DNA of 64,000 bases from Eopsaltria australis (Eukaryota; Chordata; Aves; Passeriformes; Petroicidae): assembly GCA_034509425.1 (NCBI GenBank), contig JAVTVJ010000996.1, positions 248,001 to 312,000 on the forward strand. The letters are read 5' to 3'. Under the pieces are notes generated by a model, which saw nothing but the letters and a program-made list of their open reading frames with translations, did no database searches and was not told the DNA's origin. Positions 47,796 to 61,200 of this stretch are shown piece after piece. Numbering within the stretch: position 1 is the first letter of the stretch; the number at the start of each line of letters is the position of its first letter. A program made the translations under genes and the position numbers.

Positions 47796-49739
47796 CATAT
47801 CCAGGAATCTGGCAATTCAATTTCTTATCTGAAATCCACCCAGATATTTAAAGAAGTGCACTCCAGTGTTACAGAGCATTCTGCATACAGCAGCAATTGT
47901 GCAGAGACTATTTATTAAGTTTTGGCTCAGAAGACTTACTATGAGGAAAAGCAAAGTCATGCCAGGATGTGGTTGGTTTGATAAATAATGGAAGGAGATT
48001 TCATGATACAGGGCTCTATTATTCCTTCAGCATAAAGTGCAATGGAGGAAGAAAGCTAATAACACAGCAGCATAAGTTTCTCCTAAAGGAGAGACAGGCA
48101 GATTGGTTCCCCAAGAGGGGCAGGATTGGGGTTTGTACAAGGGCAGACAGCAGTAAATTACTCTGGGTTTACTCACTGGTGAAGGGCTGTGGCAGGATGT
48201 GTCCTCCCCCTCTCTGCCACAGATGGCTGGTGCCTATGGAAAAGACAACCCAGGGGCTGAAAGGCTCACCAAGGGTCATCTCTGGTGCCAAAAGAGCTCA
48301 GGTCCCAGCTGAGAATCAGCATCTTAGTCTGGAGAGCAGATGTGTGAAGAGACAAAAGAAATATTCTTGACTGAGAGACACTGTATTACAAACACTGTGA
48401 AAGACACACGGATTATGGAGGCAGAAGCCTCCTACACACACACCCTGGCAAGGTGTGGGACTTCTCCCAGGAGTTTGGACACAGATTCCATGGTTATTTT
48501 CCTAGGAATTGAGGGAAAGGATTTCCATCACAAATTGGTTGGTAAGAAACATTGGATCCTAAGTTATTTTATTTCTTTGCTAGCTGTAAAATTAATGGTA
48601 CATTTAACCTCGTGCTGTATTTATTTCTTAGTATAAATAATATTCTTATTCCTGTGTAGTAGATTGTTTTACTTCTTATGTCTGTTAGTTTTGTGTCTAT
48701 TAAATAAATAATTCATTCTATAATAGATTGAATTAGCCATTATTAAAGAACTTGTGCATGAGAGTGAGTTTTGGGGAGCTGGCCACCTCAATAAAGCTAC
48801 TGCCTGCTGTCAGAGGCCTGGGCAAAAGGACTTATCTAAGCTCCCACATCTATACATAACTAGGGCTCAGCACATCCAGGCAGGAGGGGCAGCACTGGAG
48901 CTGCTGAACTCCCAGGCACCAGAGCCCTCCCAGACAGTCCCCTGGCCATCCCTGCGCTGCCAGCGAGTGATGATACAGCACTCAACTTGTCCTGATTTCA
49001 TTTGAAAAGCAAACCAATAAATGACATTGCAAATTGCATTGTTCTTCTGGAGGGTTGGAAAGCCCTCCAAGGCTTAGCTGCTTTCAAAACCCCATGCTGC
49101 TAGACAAGGAGCTGGAAAAAATATGGGAATTTTTGATCAAAATGAAATGCATTTAAGATCTTTAAAAACTTTCCTTCGTTCAGTCTTCAATTCTGTTTTC
49201 ATAACCCCCCGGGGTTCAGCCACCTTGTATTTTGTCAGTTCTATCTATCCAGCCATCTACCACTGTCACCAGCTTCATTTCTGGGGGGGAACATGGGGGT
49301 GTGATGGAATCATGCAGCAGAGCTGTTTGAACTACTCAGTGTTGTCTGGATATCCCTTTGCCATCTATCATCTAGAAATTTATACTGCTTTTCAGATCAA
49401 TCAAAGGAATTAAAGCTCTTCAGGATATAATTTCTTTCCCTGCAATTTCTTTTCCTGGCAAAAGAAGAAAGAAATTCAATCTATTTCCACTGAAAGTTCA
49501 AAAAAGCATTAGACTACACACTCATGCTCAGACAGCTGAACATAAAGGTGTCTGGCTCTATATATCTTAATTTTCCTCTCCTGGAATCAAGAGCAATCAT
49601 TGTATGGATATGGTGTAAAAGCTTGTTCAAAGTGAGCCTCGGCTGAGGCAGAGACATCCTTTTGATGCAGTACAACACAATCAACATCTGTGGGAAACAA
49701 AAGCCTCTCATAAGGGCTCACAGAGCACAAACAAAAGAG

Positions 49740-50330
49740 CGGCCCGAGGGGCAGGTAATCAGTTTACACAGAACTCACTGCACTCGTGTTATCAAGATGG
49801 AAAACAGCGGCAGAAATTAGGCTGGAGCGAAATTTCGTTTTAGGATTGCCAAGCGCGTGATCAAAGAGGGCACATTGCACCCAGAGCCGCTCCCCTGGGC
49901 AGGCAAAGGGCTGAGCAGGACTGCCAGGTGCCTCTTCTGTCACCGAGGGCAGGCACAGCCCTTGAGCTGTCACTGCTCTCACAGAATTCCCCAGGAGAAT
50001 CCGGCAGCAGCTAAAGGGACCTGGAGGATGAAGCACTTTGGGAAGCGCCTGCGAGCTGTGATCTGAAACGCTGCAACTCCGCTGTCCTGCGTGCTGCCAC
50101 TAGCGCACTGTGCCTGCCACCTCCCTGCCCCTGGTGACACGGGGACGGCGGCAGAGGGAGAGCCAGGGATGGGCACGGCTGGGAAGGAGCAGCAGCAGGT
50201 CATGGGAGAGCACAAGGGTGGGAAGGGCTCTCCCATCCTCATCACCCAAAAGCAGCAGGTGAGGAGCGCTGACACTGTTCTGACTTCACAGAAACGCAGC
50301 TCTTCGGCCAAGAAGTGCAAAAGGAACTTA
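49740..50330. promoter_or_regulatory. CpG-dense block, candidate CpG island or promoter
   Basis: By eye about 25 CpG dinucleotides occur in roughly 590 bp, while flanking kilobases have only a few each. Examples are GCGCGT near 49855, a cluster between 50044 and 50105, GGACGGCGGCAG near 50145 and TTCGGCC near 50306. A CAG|GTGAGG splice donor on the + strand lies at 50256-50264. No TATA box is obvious and no known first exon (including that of RRAS2) was recognised. It may start an unannotated transcript or be a distal regulatory element. Confidence 0.45.
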
Positions 50331-51664
50331 GAACAAAAAATATCCCGTTGTTTTTGGTTTTTTTTTCTCCAAATAGAAATCTCTGTTCCATCCGTAATGT
50401 AGAATTTATTTGTGAAATTACATTTCATTTAATCGATGCCTCTTTTCACCTTTAAAGTTTAATTTTGGGAGTTCTAAAAATGGAGCACAACTCAAAAGGG
50501 GAAAAAATTGCGTCTCTGATGCCCATTTGTAAATAATTTTGGTTCAATGACAATGGCTTTTTGCTGATGACTAAAGCATACCTGGTTTAGTAAACTCATT
50601 ACCCAAAACAACTTCCCTGGGTCTAGCCATGGCCCCAGGACATAACCATTTCTGTGCTATGTGAAGCTCCAAAGTTCCGTCCTCTGCTTGTCCCAGTAGC
50701 ACCACATCATAAAATACAAAACTTTCTACTGTATTTTCAGTACTCTGCCATTTTTTTTTAACCATAGTGTGTCACAACATGAAGCATCTATTATTGCACC
50801 AGTCATAAAAGACATCAGAGATTTGTAATAGATCGAATGTTACTAACCCAGTCTGACATCAGAGGACTGAGGTCTGAAACGTTTCCTCAGAGGAACAAAT
50901 GTCTGTAAATGACTGTATTGTGTTAAAAGGTCTGAGAGCAGCTACTTTACAACCTGTCCAGCGCCTGCTTTGAATGTGCTTCCCTTTGGAGACTCCAACA
51001 ACATTTTATATATTTAACAGTTACTGTGGAAAGAGATTTTTATCCCACAGTAACTACTGTCTGAAGGCATTTGCTTGGAATATACCTAATTAAAAAAAAA
51101 AAAAAAAAAAAAAAGCCTTAGGAGAAATAGCCCCTTTATATTTCAAAACCAACTATTTCTATCATAATTCTGCTGATACTTTACCACAGGTTGCCATTTC
51201 ACCATGACAGAATCCTCACACTCCACACTCCATGTTCTCTATTGCTATCACCAAAGTAGTGAAGCATCTGAGATGAAAGATAGTAAAAAATTCAGTATCA
51301 CCACTGTGAATTCTTCTGTTCCAGCTGCTTTGCTTCTCAGTTCAAATTACAATCCTCTGCACAGCCACAATATCCTAAGCAATTGCATCAGAAGTGATTA
51401 AGATATTACACAAAAATGAAGGATTATCAAACTGAGGGAATCCTGGCTGGAGTACAGAGATGAACAGATGACTAACTCTGATCCTGCATGGAAAATAGGG
51501 AAGTAAAATACATGTTCAACAAAATAATGTACCAGCTGTGACACAAATTAGTATTCCTCCCTTGACTTTCCTGGAGCTATGCTGATTTACATCAGGCAAA
51601 GATCTGTTCCATGGTTTAGCCTTGTCATGTATCATCAGCAGCTTCTTTGCAAATTATTAACTGT
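50331..51664. other. Intergenic region, no gene seen
   Basis: Unique AT-rich sequence with a 23-nt A run at 51092-51114. I see no gene in it. Confidence 0.6.
51092..51114 (+). repeat. Poly(A) run
   Basis: Twenty-three consecutive A residues after TATACCTAATT. There is no flanking retrocopy that I recognise and no clear target-site duplication. Confidence 0.95.
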
Positions 51665-52280
51665 GTGCTGGAGGCCAAGGAGGCCAATGGTCTCCTGAGG
51701 TGCATCAGGGAGAGCACTGCCAGCAAGTCAGGGAGTGATCCTGCCCCTCTGCTCAGCCCTAGGAGGCACATCAGGAGTGCTGTGTCCTGCTCTGGGCTCC
51801 TCAGGACAGAAGAGACACTGAGCTCCTGGAGCAGATCCAGAGGAGGGTAACAAAGATGATGAAGGGACTGGAGCATCTTTTATCAAGAAAGGCTGAGAGC
51901 TGGGCCTGTGCAGTCTGCAGAAGAGACAGCTGAGAGGTGACACCATCCATGTCTGTCAGTGCCTGCAGGAAGGGCTCAGAGGATGGACCAGGCTCTGCTG
52001 GGTGGTGCCCAGCAACAGCACGTGAGGCAATGGGCAGAAACTGATGCACAGGAAATTCCACCTAAACCTGAGGAAGAACTTCTTCCCTGTGCAGTGATCA
52101 CACACTGGAACAGACTGCCCAGAGAGGCTGTGGAGTCGCCTCACTGAGATATTCCAGAGCCCTCTGGACACAATCCTGTGCCGTGTGCTCTGGGATGGCC
52201 CTGCTTGAGCAGGGAGGCTGGACCAGGTGCCCACTGTGGGCCCCTCCAACCTGCCCCACCCTGGGACCATTTTCTGTGTT
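51665..52280 (+). mobile_element. CR1 non-LTR retrotransposon, 5'-truncated, inactive
   Basis: Starts within the degraded second open reading frame (LEAKEANGLLRCIRES) and runs through GAGCTCCTGGAGCAGATCCA, GAAGGGACTGGAGCATCTTT, AACCTGAGGAAGAACTTCTT and CTGGAACAGACTGCCCAGAG. It ends in the tail GGCTGGACCAGGTGCC and CCCCTCCAACCTGCCCC. The frame is broken repeatedly. It is a second 3'-end copy in the same sense as the one in SPON1 but clearly diverged from it. Confidence 0.92.
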
Positions 52281-55200
52281 ATTTCAATTGTCTCTTCACT
52301 GCATCTTCAAGAAGACTCTTCAACATACACACAAACTCCTCCCTGACATCCTCAATTTCAGCCTTATTCTACAGTGACTGTCCCATAAGACAGTCCTTGA
52401 GAAATTAAACACTTCTAAAGCAGAAGTTAGTTACAGCTATATCAGTTATTTACTGAGGATCTGACATATTTGCTTTAAATAACTGTTCTTCCTCTTCTAA
52501 ACTGTTTTGAGGTTTATCACATTTTCACAAGCAATACATTTTCAAAATTCTTAGACTCCACTTCCAGCTCTTTTACCTTCCTGTGTCTACCAGTTCATTC
52601 TTCCATACAATAAGGCTGTGTGTTTTCTCACTGAAAATGCTCTGAGCAGCAAATGACAGCCTTTCATCTCTCTCACATTGCTACCAGACTTCAGTTTGCT
52701 AGCCAAAAAATGACTGCACATCTCATTTACCACATACATTGTACCTCTGCCTTTGTATTTTTCTCTCCAGGTTGACTGGAGAAAGCACAAGGCAAAGACA
52801 GAGAACAGGTAATAAAAGTAATAAACCGAAAGGATTTGCTTAAATCTTTGAGACCAATGTCTACCTTTTAAATTCACATGTTCAATATTCTAATTTCCTA
52901 AGTAGCTACCTGTATACACAACCTTCTCAGGAGATCATGTTGCTAAAAGTCAGCTTGCACATGCTAGGGGGACTAAGGGCTACCTTGAAATTTTATACAT
53001 ATGTGTTGTGAATGGCACAAAATAATTTTGGTCATCTACCAGCTAGAATAACTCCATGTAGACTTTTGAAATCATGCTTCCTATGCTGCACATTTTTGAT
53101 TAAATTGGTGCTAGGATAAATAAAATAAATTAAATAAATAAAAGCGAAAGAAACTCCCCTGCTCCCTCTGTATGGAAGGTGTGAGAGGATGAGAAGGGAT
53201 AACAAAGGACATCAGCTGTGTGCTGTTAGACTGGACTCAGTTTCTGTAGATTCAAAAAAGCATAAGATGATGCTTGGATTGTTCTCCCCCTGCTTTCCAG
53301 CACGCTGACACATGCTGAGCTTTATTGCTCCTGAAAGCACCCTTGCAGCCATTCCTTGAGACTTTAGAGCCTCCCAGTGATGCAGTCCTCACTGCACATT
53401 AGTCGCTGTTGGAATCTCTCATGCATCCTTGGGCCTGGCTTGAGCAATGTTAAATGTGGCTAAAAAAATGTTGCTGTGCTGATGGCAACATTATTCACAT
53501 TACAGCTGTACCCAGAGACCCTGCCAGGCTGAACTGGACACTCCTGCCTGGCCCTCAGAGCACACCACATTAATTGACTGAGCAGAAGAAACAGGAGAAA
53601 AAAAAAAAAATGAAGTTACAAAGTCTTGCTGAGAGCTCAAAACACATCTCTTGACTCATGGGACAGTACCCTTTACCAAACCTGGTCCTTCAGCCTGCAT
53701 GGGCACTGAGCAGTGAGACACAACACAGCGTAAAGCAGCTTTAAATCACATCTCAAAGATTTCTCCAGCTCCTGAGGGCCTTCAGAGCCATTGTCTTGGT
53801 GCTGCATCCACCACTTTTACCCCTCACTAGTGACAGCTTCTCCAGGTGGGAAAAACCTAAGGTGCAACCCATCTCACAGTCCCTCTGTGGGCAGAAGCAT
53901 GGAGCCTGCCAAATCCTCCCTGCTCCCACTTGTTTCAGACCCAAAATAGAAAGTGGGGGAAACTGAATGCTTGCTTTCTTTTTTCATTCCTCAGGACCTG
54001 AGGAAGTTAAACCACCTCCACTTACTCAGACGTATTGTGTGACATTTCATCTGCACGTCTGTTTCTAAGAGCAGCCAAAATCCCATGATGGAAAAAAATG
54101 AATGAGTACTCCCATCCTGTTCATCCCACTGGACACAGAGGCTGACTGAAACAAATGCAAAGTAAATTGCCTGTATATTATCAGACAAAGCTGAGTCCCA
54201 CCACAAACAAGCATTAAATCTGCTTCCTTGCTGCCTAAACCCCAGAACCTCTGAGAAAGAAATAACAAAAAAAAATTGAAAGGCATGCTGAATTACAACA
54301 TATTTAGAGGCCTACTGTGCATGGGCCTACCACACAAATAAATATAATGAAACCTACCCAGAAAATATTTTTTTTCTCTCTTTCCAAAATGGACTGAGGT
54401 AAATGAAACTATTTTATCTCGTTCTGAGCTGAAATGGTCTGTCTCACAGCTCTTTCAGAAATGTCTTGCTTTTGTCTACTACCCTCCTACTCATACACAT
54501 TTTTAAGGAAAATTAAGCCTGTTATTGTGGCTAAAAAATTACATTTCTGCAATGATATCATCACCCCTGATTCAAGCCACACTGGGAGGAATTTCTGCTT
54601 CCTCCACCGCTGGGCACGCTGCTCCCATCATGTTCAGTGTGTACGTGTCAGTGCTGCCACCTCAAACTCAGAATATTTATTGTGCTTTTATATCCCACTG
54701 TGACTGTGTCTTCAACTCCCCACTCATTCACTTCTCAGCATCTGAACAGGCAAACACACCACGGTTCTCCTGGATCATCACTCAAGTCTCCAATTCACTG
54801 ACTAGCTCCTCCTGCTGATTTACAGGCTTAAACCTCGGCAACTACCACTGGGTTTGCAATTTCTGAAGCAATCTAAAATCAAAGGGAGTCATTACATGAA
54901 AAAACTGCGCTTCCCACAAATAAAACCCAAGGTTATCCAAAGGTACATAAATACAAACTCGCTCCTGGAGGAGGCAGAACATTAATTTCTGATGCACGCA
55001 TAGTTTGTCTAAGCTGCATGAGATTGGACATTCACCCATTATTGCTGCTGCTTCCACTCTCTGATAATTTCTTCCTCAGCTTGTGCTGCTGGTATCCATG
55101 GCAGCTGTGCATCCCACCAGGGCCCTGCCAGAAACACCCTCCAGAAAGGGACACAGAAAGTACAGACAGAGGGCAGAGGAAAGAAAATAACACAGGGCTT

Positions 55201-58200
55201 GGAAGGCAAAAGGGCTGCACTTTGGTATTTGATCAGAAAAAGCATGTTAATTAGAGATTTACAAAAGTGAAATAGGTCGGAATACATGGACACAAGTGAT
55301 AATTAATGTATCAATAAAATAAATGCTAGCAGCCAAAACCAAAGCAGCTCCCCAAGCAATAATTCTGTCAATAATGAGTAAATAGTGAATCCTGCATACT
55401 TTTTATGTCCTTTTCCCTGTACTCTCCTCACATACAGGCAATTGCATCATTAAGAGCCATTCCAAAGGACATTTCACCACCAGTACGCAGAGGGTAGTGG
55501 AGAAGAGAGAACATCCCAGGTGTTTTTTCCAGAGAGTCCTTCCTTAATTTCAGCCACTACCAGCTTTCCCTGGACATAATTCAGTAGTACAGAGGGAACA
55601 CAAATTTTGCAAAAATGTCACATCAAGATTCTGCCAGTGAAGACAATTATTTAAAAGTCAATATCTCACGTAGCAGGACCGAAGTCAAATAGGGGTCAGG
55701 GCTGGCTGGGAGCACTGGGACAAAGCCAGACTTCAAGCATCACAAGTTTGAGGATTTGTTAAGGCTAAGAAAATGCTAATATCTCCAACTGAAACATTTA
55801 CCAATAGCATGTAAACCTATCAGAGGCATTTCTAGTATGAATCTAAACAAGGCACGCCATAGTGCTGCACCTCCTGAACACCTCCACTATTTATGTTAAA
55901 GGATAAAAATCTTTTCCCAAAATTTTATCATTAAACCCAAATACTATTCTTCTGAACTTCTTCTTGAAGTAAAATCTAGTGGAAGATGTGAAAAGAAATA
56001 TCTGACAAAACAGCCACAAAATAAGAGGCCATTTAAAACCCTGCCTAGTTCATAGAAAGAGATCTATTGATGTGAGTATGTGATTGATCAAGGCCTAAAC
56101 CAATGCCTTGTGGGGTTTTTTCTGCCAGACATTTCATTTTAAATCTTCCACTAGAATGAACTACAACCAGAAAATTCAAGTTCTGTATTTCATATATGAG
56201 GTAATTGAGGAGTTTCAATCAACAAAATCCTTGAAAGCCACTGAAAACTTGTCACTAACTGTGAACTTTTGAGAAAATAAAACTGGGAACAGCAATTACA
56301 GATGCCACTACTAAGATGTAAAGCAGGAATTTAATGGAGAGGATTAAAAACAAAACAAAGCAAACGTGTTATCAAAATGTTTGAGGGAGTGAATTTCTCT
56401 TCACTGTATTATTTCTATTAAGAAACAAGACCAGAGAGAAAAATATTCTGTTTGAGAAATTGTCCTGATCATCCAGCTACTTTTAAAATGTGAAGAAAAA
56501 TGCCCCTGCAGTACTTCTCATGAAGTCTAATTAATTTTCTGTAGCAAATCTCAACAGATCTGAGAGATCCAGGAGCAGCTTGAACCTTTTGAGCTGAGGC
56601 AGACTGTAAACTTTCTCAAATTCTTCTGGAAACCACCACAACTACTCAGGGGTGAGATCCTGTGCAGTCTCAAGGTCCAGGAGTCCTTGAGTCATGATCT
56701 CCCTTCCAAGGTGCTCATTAGAAAATGCTAATCCTTTATATGGGGAGGCAGCAAAGTAAAAGGAGGGCCATTACTTTCCTGCTTCCAACAGCTTTACTAC
56801 TAATTTTTGCATTCCCTTTTCTCCTATTTTATTTTTATCTCTTTTGAATTGCCCATGATTAAAGCAGTGAGATTTTAAAAAAAAAAACTTACTTGAGTTA
56901 CAGAAAACGGAAAAAAAATTTCACAGCTCAAGCAAACAAACAAAAAAAAACCCAACAGAAATTATAAAACCCTTGCCTGAGAGGAAAATGTAGAACTTTT
57001 TACTTCTGCTTGGTAACTCATATGGTACGGTAGTGATTAGCCATTAATTATCCATTAATAACAGAACTTTTCTTATCATTGTAAATAGAATGGGTGCTTA
57101 AACTTGGGAAAAGCCTTTTTGGTACCCCATCAATGGAAAGTTTGGGTTTGCAATTCATAATCTATTAAACTAAGGTCAGCATTTTTTGCCCTCAAAATAA
57201 GAGAAAATAGATTTTTCTCCCCCTGTTATTTCAGATTCTGAAGTTGTATAGCACCTCTTTTATCTAAAGCTCTCTCTTCAGTATTTGAATGGGCAGGGCT
57301 TTGGCCTGGCTGGAGTATAAACCAATCAATAGCAATGTTTCTGTACCTTAGCTAGAAAAGAAGAAATTCCAGAGGAAAATCTCTACAGCAAATGTCAGTA
57401 TAAAGCAAATTTAAAAGCTACCCCCATCAGGGCTGAATGTAAAAGCCAAAAAGTTACTTTTCTGTGAGCTTTTCTGACCCTGAAATGTTCAATAAGTGCC
57501 AATGGATAAGAATATTTTGAAACAAACTTATTTCCAATTCAAACATTTGAACAAAACGCTGCATTTTTTGTGGGGTTTTTTGCACCACAAGAAATTCAAG
57601 CCTCCCAGGCAATTGTTATGTTCTAAATCCACAGGAAAATGGGGCTCACACTCAACTCTAATTCAAAAGGAAAAATATGGCAAAAGTCTAAGCCTTACAT
57701 TTCAAACCTTCTAGCCTTCCTCTTGAAGCTGGAGGAGGGCTGAGGTCACCTCCTAAGGATTCTCAGAAGGAAAATCACTTCAGGCTGAGAGTGTGTTTGG
57801 GAAGCTGCTCCTGCCTCCTCCTGGAGCTGCTCCCCAGCTCCTTGGTGCCACGTGCATCTGCTGTATGAGCTCTCTGCTACCCTTCCTCCCCTGCACCACT
57901 AATCCAACAGAAGATATTTCCTAACAGCCCTCCTTCCTCTCCTTACCACAAAACACGAGGTCCTAGTGATGCTCTCAATGGTCCTGAAAAACTCTGGAAA
58001 CTCCCGAGCTGTGGCTGTGACAAAACCTGGATGCCAACAGCTGTGCTTGAATTTGAGTGTCTATCTTGCACCGTTTCCTAAGCCTGGCCTTCCATTTCTC
58101 CTTTTTCCTGCCTGCAGGAACAGGAAAGTAGTTCACAGATCTTTAGGAAGCTAAATCAATTAAACTTGACTAATTCATGTCTTTAAAACACCTCGAGATT

Positions 58201-61200
58201 ATTACACAAAAAACTGACCTGCATTGCTAAGTTAAGTTACTTGGATTGTATTTGAAGAGAAGGTGTGTGAAAGTATTAAATAAACAACACCACAATTTAA
58301 TGCTAAAAAGCAGCACAGTTAGAGCTACTGCAGCCTGAAGTAACAGATAAACAATCAGTATACCAGATCAGTGTACCAATCAGTATAACAGATACACTGT
58401 AGTAGAATTATTGAGATTACAATACCCGGTGCTGTTCTTTGGAGAGAACTTTGAGGATAGGAAAAGAACTTTTTTACACAAACAGTACCTTGTCCATAAA
58501 GTCAGCACAAACACCCTGCTCAAATACATAACCAATTATTTTAATCAGATTCTGCAGCAAACCGCCCCCTCAGCCATGTACGTTATACCCAGAGACAGCA
58601 CTGATAAGTGCTCATCACAAAATGCTAATTGCATTCCATTAAAAATACTCCAACAGCCTATATGGTTTCAAATATTGCATGCCATTTCTCTCTAATTGGT
58701 CTAAAAGGAATATTTTCCTTTACCTTTGGTTTCCATGTGAACTTCAAAATTGTTCTGGAACCTGACAAAGACAAACACTTTGATGTTTCTTTGCATTAGA
58801 AAAATCTTTACCCAATAAATTACAATTATGTAAATATTAGCCCCCCTCGGGTATAAGTTCCTCTTTGAGGCATAAGATGATTAGAGCAGAAAAATTATTA
58901 GATTTGTCCATGACCACGCCATACTTTCCTTCCTCAGGAAATTCTGTTATCAAAGACTTTAATCCTATTCCCACTAAAGCAAGTAAATTTGGCCACTGAG
59001 TTAAATGGAAAAAGAATTCATTTCACCCATTCAGACAGTCCCCTAAAAGCCTGGCTGATAGTAACATCCCTGGCATGAATATTCAGTCCTGGTTTTTAAC
59101 ACTGTGCTTTCACAGTCGTGAATGATTTTACTCAATCCCTCTCCACTGACACGAAATCTCAAGCTTTTCTGAAAAACCACAAAACGCTGCTAAACCCAGC
59201 TGGCAGCTGGACAGGCAGCATGGAACTATTCCATCTTGTGAGAGGTGCAGGGGGTTGCCTGGTGCAGGGGCAGCACAGAACACCATTCATGACATTAGTG
59301 CTTGGTGGGTGATGCCCTGATCTGGTGCTTGCAGGGCTCCCCGCTGGTTACAGGATCTGTGTGAGACAGGCACCCGTGGCTGTGGAGGGAGGGGATGCAC
59401 ATGGAGGAAAACATTTGGGTTCCTGCAGCCCTGGTTACATCACCAAGTCCTTTCTGCTCCCTGTGCACAAAGCACAGTTTGTACTCTGCTCCTGGAGGCT
59501 TCATATTGAGCTGAAGAGTCTGTTTAGGTAGCAAGCAGTTTTCTGTGTTCCATCCTTTGCTTGTGCGATCACGAATGGCCCCAACAGAGCTTAACCTCCT
59601 TTCCCTTGGAGCAGACCAGCTGGTGTGGGGTTTGGTGTAGCTGGTTCCCTAGGGATTTCCTCCTTGTTGAAGGCCATAAGACACTCAGTCTCCAGGAATG
59701 CAAAGGAAGGCAGTGCCTCTTGCCTGCAAGCACAGCAGACAAACCAGGCTCCAGTGATGGAAGGATGAAGAATTATCTGCAATGTAAGGATTTATCTTTA
59801 AATCCCGAGGCCAGAGAATATATCCTCCTGAATAATTTACACATGAATGTTCTGAAACACATTTAGGAGAATGAATTAGGGTGGAGGTCAGGGTGGAATT
59901 TTTAAGAAAGCTTTTTTTTTGATACTTGGAATAAAATGGAAAGTGAATGGTGTTACATGTTCACGTTATAGCACAGAGCACATACCCACTTTGCCAAAGG
60001 GTTACAGTAACTGAAGTGTCTGGCACAGAAATAGGACATGCCACATTCCAAACATGTTGAGGAGCTTCTGAACCATTTTCCAGAAGGGAGATTATTATTC
60101 CATAGGTTTGAAATCTGCTTTCAGCCCGTAACACCTGCTTAAAATACTTTTATGCATACATGCCTACTTGGAAATAACATACTTCTTTAGAAGCACAACA
60201 ATAAACATCAAGAACTTTGGGCAGTTCTGACGGGCCTAGAGAAATCATGAAGTGTTTGGGAGTATTTTATGTTCACACCCTCAGGTGGGGGGTCTTGCCA
60301 GCCGAGCTGTGGAACACCAATTTCATTTGTATTTCTATTCCATCTGTATTATACACACATCAATATGTGTGTATATATGTGTTTATTATGCTACACACAG
60401 ATGAATCTTGTTCCTCCCCTCAATGCCATATATTTTTTTGTACACAAAATTGGTACTTATGAAGGTAATTAGAGTTCACCAGTACTCACATGAAGAGATT
60501 AAGCCAGTGGTGTCTGTGGAGTTTAAGTGAGACTCCTGCTCATTTGAACCTGGAACTTATCATTTCTGGAAGTATTACCTAAAGAGCTGAAAAAAAAATT
60601 TATAAGTTTTGCCCTGGTTTTCTGGGGGAAAAATTCCTTGCAGCAGGGAGGGATAGTTGAACTCCCAAGGGCTGCAGAAGAGCTCTGGGAACAAGGATCT
60701 TCTCCTGCTGCCAGCCCACAAGCCTACCCAAGTGCCCATTGTAACTGATCCATGCACTTGAGTACAAAGGAGATTAAATTTTCTTTCTGGTCTACTGAAT
60801 ATGACTCAGACACTCAGCTTCCTTTCTTTTTTTAAAGGTTTTTGAAGAGAAAGAGTACAAAAGCTCTGCCAATCATGTTTGATTCATCTTACCCCGTACC
60901 CTCCTTCATACAAGAGAAGCTGCAAAATACTCTTTTCAGCTTGTTTACCTGAAGCTTCACAAAATCTATACAATTTTGAAAGCCTAATAGCATTTAATGA
61001 GAATGCTTTGTAAAGCATTGCTAAATAACACAAATACACTTTCACAGTGGCCTGTAAGTACCTTCCTTTACCAGGCAATGTTAGGATGACAAATATTTTA
61101 CAAAATTTTGTCTTGACTACCTTTTCTTAGGTTTTTCACCTCTCCAGTGCTGCAAAGGGAAAGCACTGTCCAAAAGAACCCTTCTAACCTGGAGAAACAC

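Larger units (their letters stand above)
40343..49739. other. Intergenic region, no gene seen
   Basis: AT-rich sequence with GTTT, A-rich and TTAA simple repeats and two small tandem duplications, and no recognisable coding exon on either strand. Longer open frames, such as those at 41781-42113, 45122-45478 and 46539-46901 on the - strand and 47969-48370 on the + strand, lack splice or composition support. Confidence 0.6.

Noticed and set aside
49979..50428. A 149-codon minus-strand open frame across the CpG-dense block
   Set aside because: The lack of stops is expected from GC-rich composition, and the peptide shows no domain or splice support.
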